From Bradyrhizobium sp. 186 (GTDB lineage: Bacteria > Pseudomonadota > Alphaproteobacteria > Rhizobiales > Xanthobacteraceae): a DNA stretch of 64,000 nt. A model generated the notes under the pieces. That model did not search any database. It was not told the origin of the DNA and saw only the letters and a program-made list of their open reading frames with translations. Location of the stretch: positions 8,246,001 to 8,310,000 of the forward strand of contig NZ_CP082164.1 in the NCBI RefSeq assembly GCF_023101685.1, read 5' to 3'. Made by a program: the position numbers and the translations under genes. This document shows, one piece after another, positions 50,678-60,529 of the stretch; within the stretch, counting starts at the first letter, position 1; each line of letters starts with the position of its first letter.

Positions 50678-52751
50678 CGTCGTCGCTGCACTCGCCGTTC
50701 AGATAGGGATCGGCCGGCCGGAAGAATCGGCTGAAGCCTAGTTTGTCTACAGCGTTCCTTTGTGTCACGACGACGACCTTGGCGGCCGGTATTTCGCCGC
50801 ATTCCTTGTTGGTCTTGCCGAAGAACTTGCGCTGGAGCGGGCCAGACTTGATGCGCATCCGCGCGCCCGGAACCACTTTCGCAACGAGCAAGTCCGCGGT
50901 ATCAAGCAGGCGCGCATAGCCGGGCTCGGTCTTCGGCAATTTTTCGCCACCCGGTGGCATCAGCTTCTCCGCGCCGAGACCGCGAAGGCGGGTGCGCAAC
51001 TTGCCGGAGTCGGGATCGCCCGGATAGATCCAGCCGTCCTGCGACAGCATGAAGCGTAGCACGGTGATATCCTTCTCAGCGTCCGATTGCCCCGGCTTCA
51101 GGCCGAAATCGGAGTGGCAGCCGATGCAGTGCTTTTCGACGAGGCCGTTGCGCAGCGTGGTGAGCCGGATCCGGTTCTGCGCGTCCTTGGCGACGAAGCC
51201 GGCGAGCTGGTCGATCTGCGCCTGGCTGCGCATGTCGCAGGGCAGCGGCTGCGGCGGATCGCCCGCGGCGCGATCGATGCGGATCACCGTCTGGTTCTTG
51301 TCCTCGACCAGCCAGATCGCGCCGTCCTCCGCGACCGTCATGCCGACAGGCGCGCCCTGCGGCCGCGCGCCATTGACGCGGTGCCAGCCGGCGATCAGCT
51401 CCTCGAACGGTGCGGCGGCTACCGCACCGGCGTCGGCCTGAAAGCTGCGGGTCGGCTCGGCCGCGCAACTGACGTGGTAGTGCACCGGCGCCGGGCTCGG
51501 CTTGGGAAAGCCGTGATCGTCGACGTCGTAGACGAGAACGCGGTTGCCGGTCGGGCGATAGCCGTGCAGGCCGATCAGGAGCTTGCCTTCGAGCTCCGGG
51601 AATTTGGCGCCGTGATAGTAGAGCATCGCGAGCGGCGCGCCGTGCGGCGGCATCAGCGAGAACGGCTGCTTGTAGAGCGCATTGGCCGTGCAGAGCGACT
51701 TGTAGGCCCCGGATTGCAGCACGAGCTTGAATTCGGGACTTGGCGTCGACAGGTCGTAGCAATAGGGCCAGCCGTAGTGCCTGCCCTGCTCGATCGCGTT
51801 GATCTCCTCGTTCGGCTTGAAGATGTCGGGCAGGTCGCGACCATTCTCGCCTTGCAAGAAGGCGTAGCCGGCATCGGGAAAATTCGGGTGCAGCGCCATC
51901 GCCAGCGAATTGCGCAGGCCGCGCGCGTAGACCACGTGCGGCGGATCCGGATCGTTCGACTTCAAGGCCGGGAAGACCCCGCCTGCAGGTGGCGTGAACA
52001 GCCAGATCGCAGCCATCGCGGAGGCGCCTTCAGCCGCCGCGCAGGGCCGTGTGATCGGTGCCGGCGTGATGCAATCGTCGCTGTGCGAACCGACATTGAC
52101 GAACAGCCGCCCGTTCTTGTCGAACACGAACTGCTTGAGCGGATGCGCGCTCTCGTCGACCCTGGTGCCGTCCGGCAGCGTGATCCGGCGGCCCGGCATG
52201 TGACGAGCGATGGTCTCGACCGTGGCGCACGGATTGTCGGCGAGAGGATCGAACCGGAAGATCGTCTCCGCCGTCGAGGCATAGAGCTTCCTGTCGGGGC
52301 CGATCACGAGGCCGAACGGATATTCGACGTCGGTCAACAGCTCCTTGAAGCGGTTGCCTTCGGGGGCATGCGGATCGAGCAGCAGCAGCCGGCCATCGGT
52401 ATGACCCCAGCCGCCCATATCGGCGACCACGAAGAGATCATGGCCGGGCACCTGGATGATCGAACGGGGAAACTTGAGGTGGTCATCTTCGCTGGCGACG
52501 AGGCCGGCGCAAAAGCCCGGCTTCATGTCGATCTGGATTTTGGGAAAGGCGAGATCGCCACTGCCGCAGTTTTCGGTACCGATCGCATAGCCGCTCTTGC
52601 GGACCGGTTCCGAAGACGCAACCGAAGCGAGGCCGAGCAGGGCTCCAATCCAGGCGGCGACACAAGCGCGCAGGCTTGGGCTTTCGCACCAGAACATGAG
52701 GCGATTCACGGCGGTCTCCAGGACTTTCCCGTCGAAAGTCGAGAATTCCAT
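50634..52751 (-). CDS. PQQ-dependent sugar dehydrogenase-like protein with a C-type haem motif
   Basis: 705 residues. A signal segment (AAWIGALLGLASVASSEP) is followed by a GDH-B/Asd-type beta-propeller domain: DMGGWGHTDGRLLLLDPHAPEG, YARGLRNSLAMALHP, GRHYGWPYC, GPDRKLYAST. The C-terminal part contains CIGCH near residue 545, a CxxCH haem-c attachment motif within a cytochrome-like stretch (VEKHCIGCHSDFGLKPGQ), ending in FLRFM / LMPPGG. So a periplasmic oxidase of sugar-like or aldose substrates with its own electron outlet. Cofactor PQQ is inferred from the family. Confidence 0.82.
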   Translation of the reverse strand: MEFSTFDGKVLETAVNRLMFWCESPSLRACVAAWIGALLGLASVASSEPVRKSGYAIGTENCGSGDLAFPKIQIDMKPGFCAGLVASEDDHLKFPRSIIQVPGHDLFVVADMGGWGHTDGRLLLLDPHAPEGNRFKELLTDVEYPFGLVIGPDRKLYASTAETIFRFDPLADNPCATVETIARHMPGRRITLPDGTRVDESAHPLKQFVFDKNGRLFVNVGSHSDDCITPAPITRPCAAAEGASAMAAIWLFTPPAGGVFPALKSNDPDPPHVVYARGLRNSLAMALHPNFPDAGYAFLQGENGRDLPDIFKPNEEINAIEQGRHYGWPYCYDLSTPSPEFKLVLQSGAYKSLCTANALYKQPFSLMPPHGAPLAMLYYHGAKFPELEGKLLIGLHGYRPTGNRVLVYDVDDHGFPKPSPAPVHYHVSCAAEPTRSFQADAGAVAAAPFEELIAGWHRVNGARPQGAPVGMTVAEDGAIWLVEDKNQTVIRIDRAAGDPPQPLPCDMRSQAQIDQLAGFVAKDAQNRIRLTTLRNGLVEKHCIGCHSDFGLKPGQSDAEKDITVLRFMLSQDGWIYPGDPDSGKLRTRLRGLGAEKLMPPGGEKLPKTEPGYARLLDTADLLVAKVVPGARMRIKSGPLQRKFFGKTNKECGEIPAAKVVVVTQRNAVDKLGFSRFFRPADPYLNGECSDDDGYDIRQEFLVPVQ

Positions 52752-52921
52752 GCTGCAAGGACGCCGTCCAGTTGATCATCACCCCCCTGTGATGAAACCC
52801 CCGGGGGTCTTCGTTCCGACCAATCTCCGTAGATTCCCTTACCGGGCTCGGCCCGAATGTTTTTCGACCGTTTCGGGTGGTATCGATTTGCCGTCCAAAT
52901 CGCTTTCTACAGGAGGCGTGT

Positions 52922-53155
52922 GTGGTCCAGATGTATTTCCACTGCTCCAATACCGAAGGCACGCTGGTCGATCGTTACGGCACCGCGGTCGCCAATCTGA
53001 CCGAGGCGCGCGATCGCGCCGACCAGATCATGCGCTCCATGATCCTGACGCCCAGCAACGAGGACTGGCGCGATTGGATTCTCCACGTCAGCGGCTCTGA
53101 CGGCGAGGAGATCTTCGACCTCCCCTTCACCGCCATGCTCGGCAAGCCGCATTGA
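52922..53155 (+). CDS. DUF6894 family small protein
   Basis: 77 residues. The start is a GTG (52922), 5 nt after a perfect AGGAGG; the ATG at 52931 lies too far. The protein begins MVQMYFHCSNTEGTLVDRYGTAVANLTEA and continues RADQIMRSM, DWILHVSGSDGEEIFDLPF, the pattern of DUF6894 proteins common in Bradyrhizobium and Methylobacterium. No function known. Nine bp separate it from the next small gene. Confidence 0.72.
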   Translation: MVQMYFHCSNTEGTLVDRYGTAVANLTEARDRADQIMRSMILTPSNEDWRDWILHVSGSDGEEIFDLPFTAMLGKPH

Positions 53156-53164
53156 GGTGATGCC

Positions 53165-53341
53165 ATGCTGGTTGCTTCACTGAGCCTGCTCCGCCAGCCC
53201 CTGAACTTCGTCGCCGCCAAATGGCAGAGGCTGGTGAGGATCGCAGGCAATCCCTACCGTCCCGAACTCCACTACATGCGCGGGCCTGGCCCGAAATGGC
53301 GCGCCAAGTATCAGGCCAGCCGGCTGGATCGCGCGCTCTGA
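53165..53341 (+). CDS. 58-residue hypothetical basic protein
   Basis: Small gene with GAGGTGATG before the ATG; likely co-transcribed with the DUF6894 gene 9 bp upstream. Contains LRQPLNFVAAKWQRLVRIAGNPYRPELHYMRG and ends with ASRLDRAL; basic, with a Trp-Lys patch. No family recognised. Coding status is supported by spacing and ribosome site only. Confidence 0.5.
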   Translation: MLVASLSLLRQPLNFVAAKWQRLVRIAGNPYRPELHYMRGPGPKWRAKYQASRLDRAL

Positions 53342-53362
53342 GCGCTACCTGCTTCTCCTCCC

Positions 53363-54136
53363 CTACTTGCCGGTGAATTTCGCCTTGCGCTTTTCGACGA
53401 AGGCGGTGCGGCCTTCGATCGCATCGGCGTTCTTGCGGATAGAAGCCTGAAGCTCGATCTCGCGGCGGAACTGCGCCTCGTAGCTCGCATGCTCGCTTTC
53501 CTCGATCAGCGCGCGCGTCGCGACCAAAGCGCGCGTCGGGCCGTCGGCCAGACGGCGCGCCAGGGTCAACGCTTCCTCCATCAGCTTCGCGTCGTCCACA
53601 ACCTGCCGTACCAGGCCGATCTCCTGGGCGCGCTCGGCCGTCAGCGGCTCGTTCAACAGCATCAACTCAAGCGCGCGCTGCCGGCCGATCAGCCGCGGCA
53701 ACAGCCAGGTCGAGCCGAGATCGGGCACCAGCGCAATGCGACTGAACACCTGGATAAAAGTCGCCGAGCGCGCCGCGACGATGATGTCGCCGGCCATCGC
53801 GAGGCTGAAGCCGCCGCCGGCCGCGACGCCGTTGACGGCGACGACAACCGGCACGCGACACTCCCGCAGCGCCTTGAACGCCGGCCAGTAGAAGCGCATG
53901 ACGCCGGCCGCGAGGTCCTCGCCGAGTGCTTCCGACGCCTTCAGGTTCTGGCCCGAGCAGAAGCCGCGTCCCGCGCCGGTCAGGACCAGGGCGCGCACCC
54001 CGTCGTCTTGCGTCATCTCGGCGACAGCGTCGGCGAGCGCACCGAGCAGGTCCGGCGTCATCGCGTTCAGGCTTGCCGGTTCGTCGAGGGTCAAAATCCC
54101 GACTGCCCCATCCCGCGCCTGTTTCACACCAGCCAT
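53363..54136 (-). CDS. Enoyl-CoA hydratase/isomerase (crotonase family)
   Basis: 257 residues. Crotonase oxyanion-hole loops are visible: TGAGRGFCSGQNLKA near residue 56 and VVVAVNGVAAGGGFSLAMAGDIIVAA near residue 96, then VPDLGSTWLLPRLIGRQRALELMLL with the likely catalytic Asp/Glu position. The PDLGSTW motif is that of PaaG-type 1,2-epoxyphenylacetyl-CoA isomerases, though other hydratases are possible. Start at 54136 has AGGGAGGAG upstream. No other phenylacetate genes are near. Confidence 0.87.
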   Translation of the reverse strand: MAGVKQARDGAVGILTLDEPASLNAMTPDLLGALADAVAEMTQDDGVRALVLTGAGRGFCSGQNLKASEALGEDLAAGVMRFYWPAFKALRECRVPVVVAVNGVAAGGGFSLAMAGDIIVAARSATFIQVFSRIALVPDLGSTWLLPRLIGRQRALELMLLNEPLTAERAQEIGLVRQVVDDAKLMEEALTLARRLADGPTRALVATRALIEESEHASYEAQFRREIELQASIRKNADAIEGRTAFVEKRKAKFTGK

Positions 54137-54253
54137 GTTGCTCCTCCCTCTGGATGTTCTCGTTAGCCGCAATGTGCCATGGTCGGCACGCTTCGCCAAT
54201 GCGGAGCGTCAAAGTCAGCGCAACGAAGCCACCACAAACATCAAGACGACATC

Positions 54254-55843
54254 ATGCCTCACCAGTTCAGCCGCGCCCAAACCATTCGTAAACCTGCCGT
54301 CAAAGCCAAGGGCGGCATCGTCGCCGCACAGTCGCGCCGGGCAGCCGAGGTCGGCGCGCAGGTGCTGGCGGCGGGTGGCGACTGCGTGGACGCGATCGTC
54401 GCCACCACCTTTGCGCTGAACGTGCTGGAGCCCTGGAACAGCGGTATCGGTGGCGGCGGCGCGATGGTGCTCTATCGCGCCAGCGAGAACCGCTTCGAGG
54501 TGATCGACTACGGCATGTGCGCACCGCAGAGCCTGCGCGTCGCCGACTATCCGCTTAGCGGCGAAGGGGCGGCCTCCGATCTTTTTCCCTGGCCGCGGGT
54601 GAAGGACGACCGCAACATCCACGGCCCCGGCTCGATCGCCGTGCCCGGCGTCGTCGCCGGCATGGAAGAGGCGCATCGCCGCCATGCCAAGCTGCCGTGG
54701 AAAGACCTGGTCGCGCCGGCAGCCGCACTCGCCGGCGAAGGCCTGCTGGTCGATTGGTGGACCACGCTGACGATCGCGAGTTCGGCGGCCGATCTACGGC
54801 GCTATCCCGCGAGCGCGGCAGCGTTCCTGAAGGACAGCCTGCCGCCGAACGCACCATGGGGCATCAAGTCGGATACGCGGCTGCCGCAGGACACGTTGAA
54901 GGCAACGCTGTCGCGGCTCGCCGAAGCCGGACCGCGCGACTTTTACCAGGGCGATCTCGCCAAAAGCGTCGCGTCCGACATCAAGGCCGATGGCGGCTCG
55001 CTGTCGGTGGAGGATCTCGCCGCGTTCCGCGCCCATCTGCGTGAGCCGCTGGCGATCCCCTATCGCGGCGGCAAGGTGCTTGCGACGCCCGAGCTCACGG
55101 CTGGACCGACGCTGGCGCATGCACTGCGCCTGTTGCAGCAAAATCTGAAGCCGGCAGGCACGCCCGATGCGGCCGCCTATGCCGAATATGCCGCTGCCCT
55201 GCAATCGGCCTATCGCGAGCGGCTCAATGACATGGGCGATGCCGACGGCAAGCGCTCGCTCGGTGCTGAATACCTGGCGCCCGCCTGCACCACACATTTC
55301 TCCGTCGTCGACCGCCACGGCAACATAGCCGCGGTGACGCAGACGCTGCTCTCATCCTTCGGCTCGAAATACGTAACGCCGCACACCGGCATCGCCATGA
55401 ACAACGGCATCATGTGGTTCGATCCGACGCCGGGCACGACCAACGCGCTGGCCCCTGGCAAGCGTTGTCTCACCAACTACACGCCGGTCATCGCCGAGAC
55501 GAAGGACGGCAAGCGCCTCGCAGTCGGCGCCTCCGGCGGCCGCCGCATCCTGCCGGCGGTGATGCAGCTGGTGTCCTTTGCGATGGATTTCGATATGGAC
55601 CTCGACACCGCCATCCACCAGCCGCGCATCGATGCCAGCGAAGGTGCGATCGTGATTGGCGACGCCCGCCTGCCCGCGGACGCGCGCAAGGCGCTCGCGG
55701 CGCGCTTCGATTATGAGGAGACGCAGGTGCAGGCGCTGCCGATGAAGTTCGCCTGCCCGAGTGTGGTGATGCGCGAGGGCGACGTCAACTCCGGCGCGGT
55801 CGAGATTTTCCAGCCCTGGGCCGATGCGGTGGCGGAGGGCTGA
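54254..55843 (+). CDS. ggt: Gamma-glutamyltransferase family protein
   Basis: 529 residues of the Ntn-hydrolase GGT family, made as a precursor that cuts itself before the catalytic Thr. The nucleophile is Thr346 in ACTTHFSVVD. Other motifs: GIGGGGAMVLYR, GPGSIAVPGVVAGMEEA, GSKYVTPHTGIAMNNGIMW and GGRRILPAVMQ. No clear signal peptide, so it may be cytoplasmic; many rhizobial GGT-like proteins are. It could act on glutathione or on gamma-glutamylputrescine-type amides, the latter fitting its polyamine neighbours. Start 54254 matches the family better than 54179. Confidence 0.88.
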   Translation: MPHQFSRAQTIRKPAVKAKGGIVAAQSRRAAEVGAQVLAAGGDCVDAIVATTFALNVLEPWNSGIGGGGAMVLYRASENRFEVIDYGMCAPQSLRVADYPLSGEGAASDLFPWPRVKDDRNIHGPGSIAVPGVVAGMEEAHRRHAKLPWKDLVAPAAALAGEGLLVDWWTTLTIASSAADLRRYPASAAAFLKDSLPPNAPWGIKSDTRLPQDTLKATLSRLAEAGPRDFYQGDLAKSVASDIKADGGSLSVEDLAAFRAHLREPLAIPYRGGKVLATPELTAGPTLAHALRLLQQNLKPAGTPDAAAYAEYAAALQSAYRERLNDMGDADGKRSLGAEYLAPACTTHFSVVDRHGNIAAVTQTLLSSFGSKYVTPHTGIAMNNGIMWFDPTPGTTNALAPGKRCLTNYTPVIAETKDGKRLAVGASGGRRILPAVMQLVSFAMDFDMDLDTAIHQPRIDASEGAIVIGDARLPADARKALAARFDYEETQVQALPMKFACPSVVMREGDVNSGAVEIFQPWADAVAEG

Positions 55844-55934
55844 GCGTCACGACTCCTCCACATTTGCAGGGAACTTACCTGGGCACAGTCCGTTCATTGA
55901 CCGGACAAGTGCGCTCGCCCTGGTGGAGGACATG

Positions 55935-56156
55935 ATGAAGAAACTTGCGCTCGCCGCGTCGCTGATCATTGCGGCCGGCTTCACGCTAACCAGCCCAGCT
56001 ATTGCCAAAGGTGGCCACGGCGGTCATGGACACGGTCATGGCCACGCGATGGGCCATCATCACCATGGCACGCCGCCGGGATGGCACCACGGGCGCAAGG
56101 TCGGCTGGCGCGGCATGGGCTGCCCGCCCGGCCTGTGGAAGCAAGGCCGCTGCTAA
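55935..56156 (+). CDS. Small exported His/Gly-rich protein
   Basis: 73 residues; the ATG at 55935 follows GGAGGA. Signal peptide MKKLALAASLIIAAGFTLTSPAIA, then a short mature part containing GGHGGHGHGHGHAMGHHHHG and a C-terminal GCPPGLWKQGRC with two Cys. His-rich exported peptides often bind Ni, Zn or Cu in the periplasm. No transporter or regulator for metals is adjacent. A terminator follows. Confidence 0.75.
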   Translation: MKKLALAASLIIAAGFTLTSPAIAKGGHGGHGHGHGHAMGHHHHGTPPGWHHGRKVGWRGMGCPPGLWKQGRC

Positions 56157-56174
56157 AAATCTCGGTATCACCTG

Positions 56175-56207
56175 GCGCCGTCCCTCAAAAGGGGCGGCGC
56201 AATGCTT

Positions 56208-56210
<3 letters not shown>
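56175..56210 (+). terminator. Rho-independent terminator after the His-rich gene
   Basis: Stem GCGCCGTCCCT / AGGGGCGGCGC (11 bp, one G-T) with a 4-nt loop, followed by AATGCTTTT. Lies between convergent genes and could serve both strands. Confidence 0.75.
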
Positions 56211-57500
<1,290 letters not shown>

Positions 57501-57512
57501 GGTAAAGACCGA

Positions 57513-58244
57513 TTAGAGCGGATGCAGCACGCGGCGCAAAAAATCCTGCGTGCGCGGATGCTCAGGTTGATTGAGGACGGCCTTGGCCGGCCCCTGCTCG
57601 ACGATGACGCCGCCGTCGATGAACAGCACGCGATCGGCGACGTCGCGGGCAAAGCCAATTTCGTGGGTGACGACGACCATGGTCATGCCATCGTCGGCGA
57701 GCTTACGCATCACGCCGAGGACATCGCCGACGAGTTCGGGATCGAGCGCCGAGGTCGGCTCGTCGAACAGGATAGCCTTGGGCTGCATCGCCAACGCGCG
57801 CGCGATCGCGACGCGCTGCTGCTGGCCACCGGAGAGCTGCGGCGGATGGGCGTCGGCCTTCTCGGCAAGCCCGACCTGCGCGAGCAGCGCACGGCCGCGC
57901 TCGAGCGCCTGCGCGCGTGATTGCTTCTTCACGTAGAGCGGGCCTTCGACGACGTTCTCAAGCGCGGTGCGATGCGGGAACAGGTTGAAGCGCTGGAACA
58001 CCATCGAGACCTGGGTGCGGATTTTCACGATCGAGGGCGCATCGCGGTCGACCTTCAATCCCTCGACGCTGATCTCGCCGCGGTCGTAGGTTTCGAGGCC
58101 GTTGATACAGCGCAGGATCGTGGATTTGCCGGAGCCTGAGGGGCCGATGATGCAGACCACCTCGCCCTTCTGCACGGAGGCCGTGATGCCCTTGAGTACC
58201 TCGTTCTCGCTAAAGCTCTTGTGGACGTCGATAAGCTCGATCAT
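57513..58244 (-). CDS. Polar amino-acid ABC transporter ATPase (GlnQ type)
   Basis: 243 residues. Walker A GPSGSGKST near residue 33, Q-loop MVFQRFNLFPHRTALENV, signature LSGGQQQRVAIARAL, Walker B AILFDEPTSALDPE and switch MTMVVVTHEIGFA. All are those of GlnQ/HisP. It starts inside the permease stop (4-bp overlap) and is 12 bp upstream of the FAD oxidase, so all four genes form one operon. Confidence 0.93.
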   Translation of the reverse strand: MIELIDVHKSFSENEVLKGITASVQKGEVVCIIGPSGSGKSTILRCINGLETYDRGEISVEGLKVDRDAPSIVKIRTQVSMVFQRFNLFPHRTALENVVEGPLYVKKQSRAQALERGRALLAQVGLAEKADAHPPQLSGGQQQRVAIARALAMQPKAILFDEPTSALDPELVGDVLGVMRKLADDGMTMVVVTHEIGFARDVADRVLFIDGGVIVEQGPAKAVLNQPEHPRTQDFLRRVLHPL

Positions 58245-58894
58245 TTCTTGCCCGCCCGCTTCTCGAAGTGACGGACTAGCAGGATCAGCGGAATGCTCAT
58301 GGTGAGATACATCAGCGCCACCAGCGTGAACACGTTGGTGTTCTTGAAGGTCGAGGAGGCGATCAGCTTGCCCTGGAGCGCGAGCTCGGCGACCGTGATG
58401 GTCGATGCCTGCGAAGAGTCTTTCAGCATCATGATCATGACGTTGCCGTAGGGCGGCAGCACAATGCGCACCGCCTGCGGCAGCACCACGCGGCGCATGG
58501 TCAGCCACCAGCCCATGCCGATCGACTGCGCCGCCTCGATCTGTCCCTTGTCGATCGCCTCGATGCCGGCGCGGAAGTTTTCGGCCTGATAGGCCGAGTA
58601 CGCAATGCCGAGCCCGAGGATGGCGGCCTGCAAGGCCGACAGCGTGACGCCAAGATCGGGCATCACGAAGTAGAGATAGAACAGAAGCACGATGATCGGG
58701 ATGCCGCGGATCACGTTGATCAGGCTGGCGCTGATCGCCGACAGGGCGCCGATGCCGGAGACCCGCATCATCGCCCAGACGAGGCCGAGCACCGTCGAGA
58801 GCAGCAGGGAGCCGATGGTGACGACGATCGTCAGCGCGACGCCGCTCATCAGGATCGGGAAAAACTCGACGGCGTCGTGCCAGAAGCCTTTCAT
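58241..58894 (-). CDS. Polar amino-acid ABC transporter permease (HisM/GlnP type)
   Basis: 217 residues with about five TM helices: ILMSGVALTIVVTIGSLLLSTVLGLVWA, IRGIPIIVLLFYLYFVM, FTLVALMYLTMSIPLILLVRHFEKR. The EAA loop (AAQSIGMGWWLTMRRVVLPQAVRIVLPPYGN) is clear. A single permease gene suggests a homodimer. The start lies in a 17-bp tandem duplication shared with the stop of the upstream gene. Confidence 0.92.
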   Translation of the reverse strand: MKGFWHDAVEFFPILMSGVALTIVVTIGSLLLSTVLGLVWAMMRVSGIGALSAISASLINVIRGIPIIVLLFYLYFVMPDLGVTLSALQAAILGLGIAYSAYQAENFRAGIEAIDKGQIEAAQSIGMGWWLTMRRVVLPQAVRIVLPPYGNVMIMMLKDSSQASTITVAELALQGKLIASSTFKNTNVFTLVALMYLTMSIPLILLVRHFEKRAGKK

Positions 58895-58920
58895 CGACTA
58901 GCCGTTTTCATCGACTAGCC
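58889..58920. repeat. 17-bp tandem duplication at the SBP/permease junction
   Basis: Two identical 15-bp copies (58889-58903 and 58906-58920), offset 17 bp. The downstream copy on the minus strand holds the permease ATG; the other holds the SBP stop TAG. Without the duplication, stop and start would be 3 bp apart, a tighter arrangement. Confidence 0.9.
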
Positions 58921-59679
58921 TTGCGCCTTCAGGCCCCATTTATCGAGGATCTTGTCGATGGTGCCGTTGGCCTTCAGCTTGGCAAGCGAGGCGTTGATCT
59001 TGCCGAGCAACGCGCTCTCGCCCTTACGCACGCCGATGCCGACCGAGCCCACGGTGACGGGCTTGTAGCCATCGACCAGGCGCACCTCAGGGAAACCGCC
59101 CTGCTTGAGATTGTAGGCGACGATCGGATAGTCGGCGTAGCCGGCCTTGAGACGGCCCGTGTTCACGTCGCGCAGGATGTCGGGGATGGTGTCGTAGGCC
59201 TTGACGTCGGCGAACAGGCCGGACTTCTTCAGCGCGTCGACGAAGGCGGTGCCGACCTGGGCGCCGACCGTCTCGCCCTTCAAGTCTTCCTGCGAGGCAT
59301 AGGCTTTGGTGTCGCCCTTCGGCACCACGAGGCCTTCGCCATAGGTGTAGATCGGATCGGAGAAGTCGACGACTTCTTTCCGCGGCGGCGTGATGAACAT
59401 CGCGGCCGCAATGATGTCGATCTTGCTCGAGGTCAGCGACGGGATCAGCGCCGAGAACTGCATCGGCTCGATCTGCAGGTTGAGACCGGCGTCCTTGCCG
59501 ATCTCGGTGATGAGATCGACCATGATGCCCTGGATGGTGTTGGTCTTGGTGTCGAGGAAGGTGAAGGGAATACCGGTCGGCGTCGAGCCGACCTTCAGCA
59601 CCTGCTGCGCCGAGGCAGGCACCACGGCGAATAGAGCGAGCGCCGCGACCGCGGCCTGAACAAAACGCTTCGACGGCAT
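58915..59679 (-). CDS. Polar amino-acid ABC transporter substrate-binding protein (SBP family 3)
   Basis: 254 residues from ATG 59679. Signal peptide MPSKRFVQAAVAALALFAVVPASA; then a family-3 binding fold: VLKVGSTPTGIPFTFLDTKTNTIQGIMVDL, MFITPPRKEVVDFSDPIYTYGEGLVV, GAQVGTAFVDAL. The PPR-EVVDFS region contains the usual ligand Arg and Asp for alpha-amino groups. Divergent from the XRE-cupin gene at 59838; two inverted repeats in the gap are likely operators. Ligand probably a polar amino acid or a glutamylated amine. Confidence 0.92.
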   Translation of the reverse strand: MPSKRFVQAAVAALALFAVVPASAQQVLKVGSTPTGIPFTFLDTKTNTIQGIMVDLITEIGKDAGLNLQIEPMQFSALIPSLTSSKIDIIAAAMFITPPRKEVVDFSDPIYTYGEGLVVPKGDTKAYASQEDLKGETVGAQVGTAFVDALKKSGLFADVKAYDTIPDILRDVNTGRLKAGYADYPIVAYNLKQGGFPEVRLVDGYKPVTVGSVGIGVRKGESALLGKINASLAKLKANGTIDKILDKWGLKAQG

Positions 59680-59756
59680 CGCATCCCCCTTCGGGTCCGG
59701 CCGATGGCGGCGCTCGCACGTGATCGCAGACATTGCGGGCCAAGCCGTTTCGGCCT

Positions 59757-59776
59757 ATTTTCACCAATATGAAAAT
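59757..59776. promoter_or_regulatory. Operator-like inverted repeat ATTTTCA-N6-TGAAAAT
   Basis: Perfect 7-bp arms around CCAATA, about 80 bp upstream of the SBP start. Same core (TTCA-N6-TGAA) and spacing as the site 50 bp away at 59810-59823. A probable binding site for the divergently encoded XRE-cupin regulator. Confidence 0.65.
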
Positions 59777-59809
59777 TTGGTCACACTTTCACGGGCGATG
59801 CAAGCAGTT

Positions 59810-59823
59810 TTCATGCACATGAA
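59810..59823. promoter_or_regulatory. Second operator-like palindrome TTCATGCACATGAA
   Basis: Fully palindromic apart from the two central bases, and again of the form TTCA-N6-TGAA. It lies 14 bp before the GTG start of the XRE-cupin gene, where bound repressor would block its transcription or translation. Confidence 0.65.
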
Positions 59824-59837
59824 GGAAGCGGTTTGAC

Positions 59838-60488
59838 GTGAGCGGTGGCAAAAGAATGCGCAGACCGGCCGCCGCAAAAGCGGTGAAAAAGGCCAAGGCG
59901 AAATCCGTCGAGCCTGCGATGGATGTCGCGGTCGGCCGCCGCATCCGCGATCTCAGGCGGGTCAGGCAGTTCTCGCTCGAAACGGTCGCAGCGCGCACGG
60001 AGCTTTCGATCGGCTTTCTCAGCCAGATCGAACGCGGCCTGTCGTCGCCGTCGCTGCGCGTGCTGGCAACGCTCGCCGACGTGCTCGGCGTCGGCATCGC
60101 CGCGCTGTTCGGCGCCGGCCCGGGTGGTGACGGCGTATCCGATCAAGTGGTGACCCGCGGATTGCAGCGGCCCGAGCTAAAACTCTGGCGCACCGGTGTC
60201 TCGAAGCAACTGCTGAGTCCGGCGAGCGCCGACAACCGGCTCAATTTGTTCCTGGTGCATCTCGAGCCCGGCGGCTCGACCGGCGACGAGCTCTACACCC
60301 ATGACGGCGAGGAAGCCGGCCTCGTGCTCGAAGGCGAGATGATGCTGACGGTGGACAGCGAGACGTGGTCGCTGAAGACGGGCGACAGCTTTCGCTTCGC
60401 GAGCCGCCGGCCGCACCGGTTTTCAAATCCGGCGCAGGATGCGAAGGCAGTGGTGCTGTGGGTGAATTGCGTGACGGGGGCGGGGTAA
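59838..60488 (+). CDS. XRE-family regulator with C-terminal cupin
   Basis: 216 residues, GTG start. A basic N-terminal tail (KAVKKAKAKS) precedes an HTH_3 domain at ~32-86 (RRIRDLRRVRQFSLETVAARTELSIGFLSQIERGLSSPS), then a cupin at ~130-205 (LVHLEPGGSTGDELYTHDGEEAGLVLEGEMMLTV, RRPHRFSNP). This is the PuuR/SutR-type layout that senses amines or small acids. Divergent from the binding protein-permease-ATPase-oxidase operon that it probably controls. Confidence 0.9.
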   Translation: MSGGKRMRRPAAAKAVKKAKAKSVEPAMDVAVGRRIRDLRRVRQFSLETVAARTELSIGFLSQIERGLSSPSLRVLATLADVLGVGIAALFGAGPGGDGVSDQVVTRGLQRPELKLWRTGVSKQLLSPASADNRLNLFLVHLEPGGSTGDELYTHDGEEAGLVLEGEMMLTVDSETWSLKTGDSFRFASRRPHRFSNPAQDAKAVVLWVNCVTGAG

Positions 60489-60529
60489 GTCTTCTTCCCT
60501 TTTCCTCGCTGCGCAAGCCCATCTCCATT

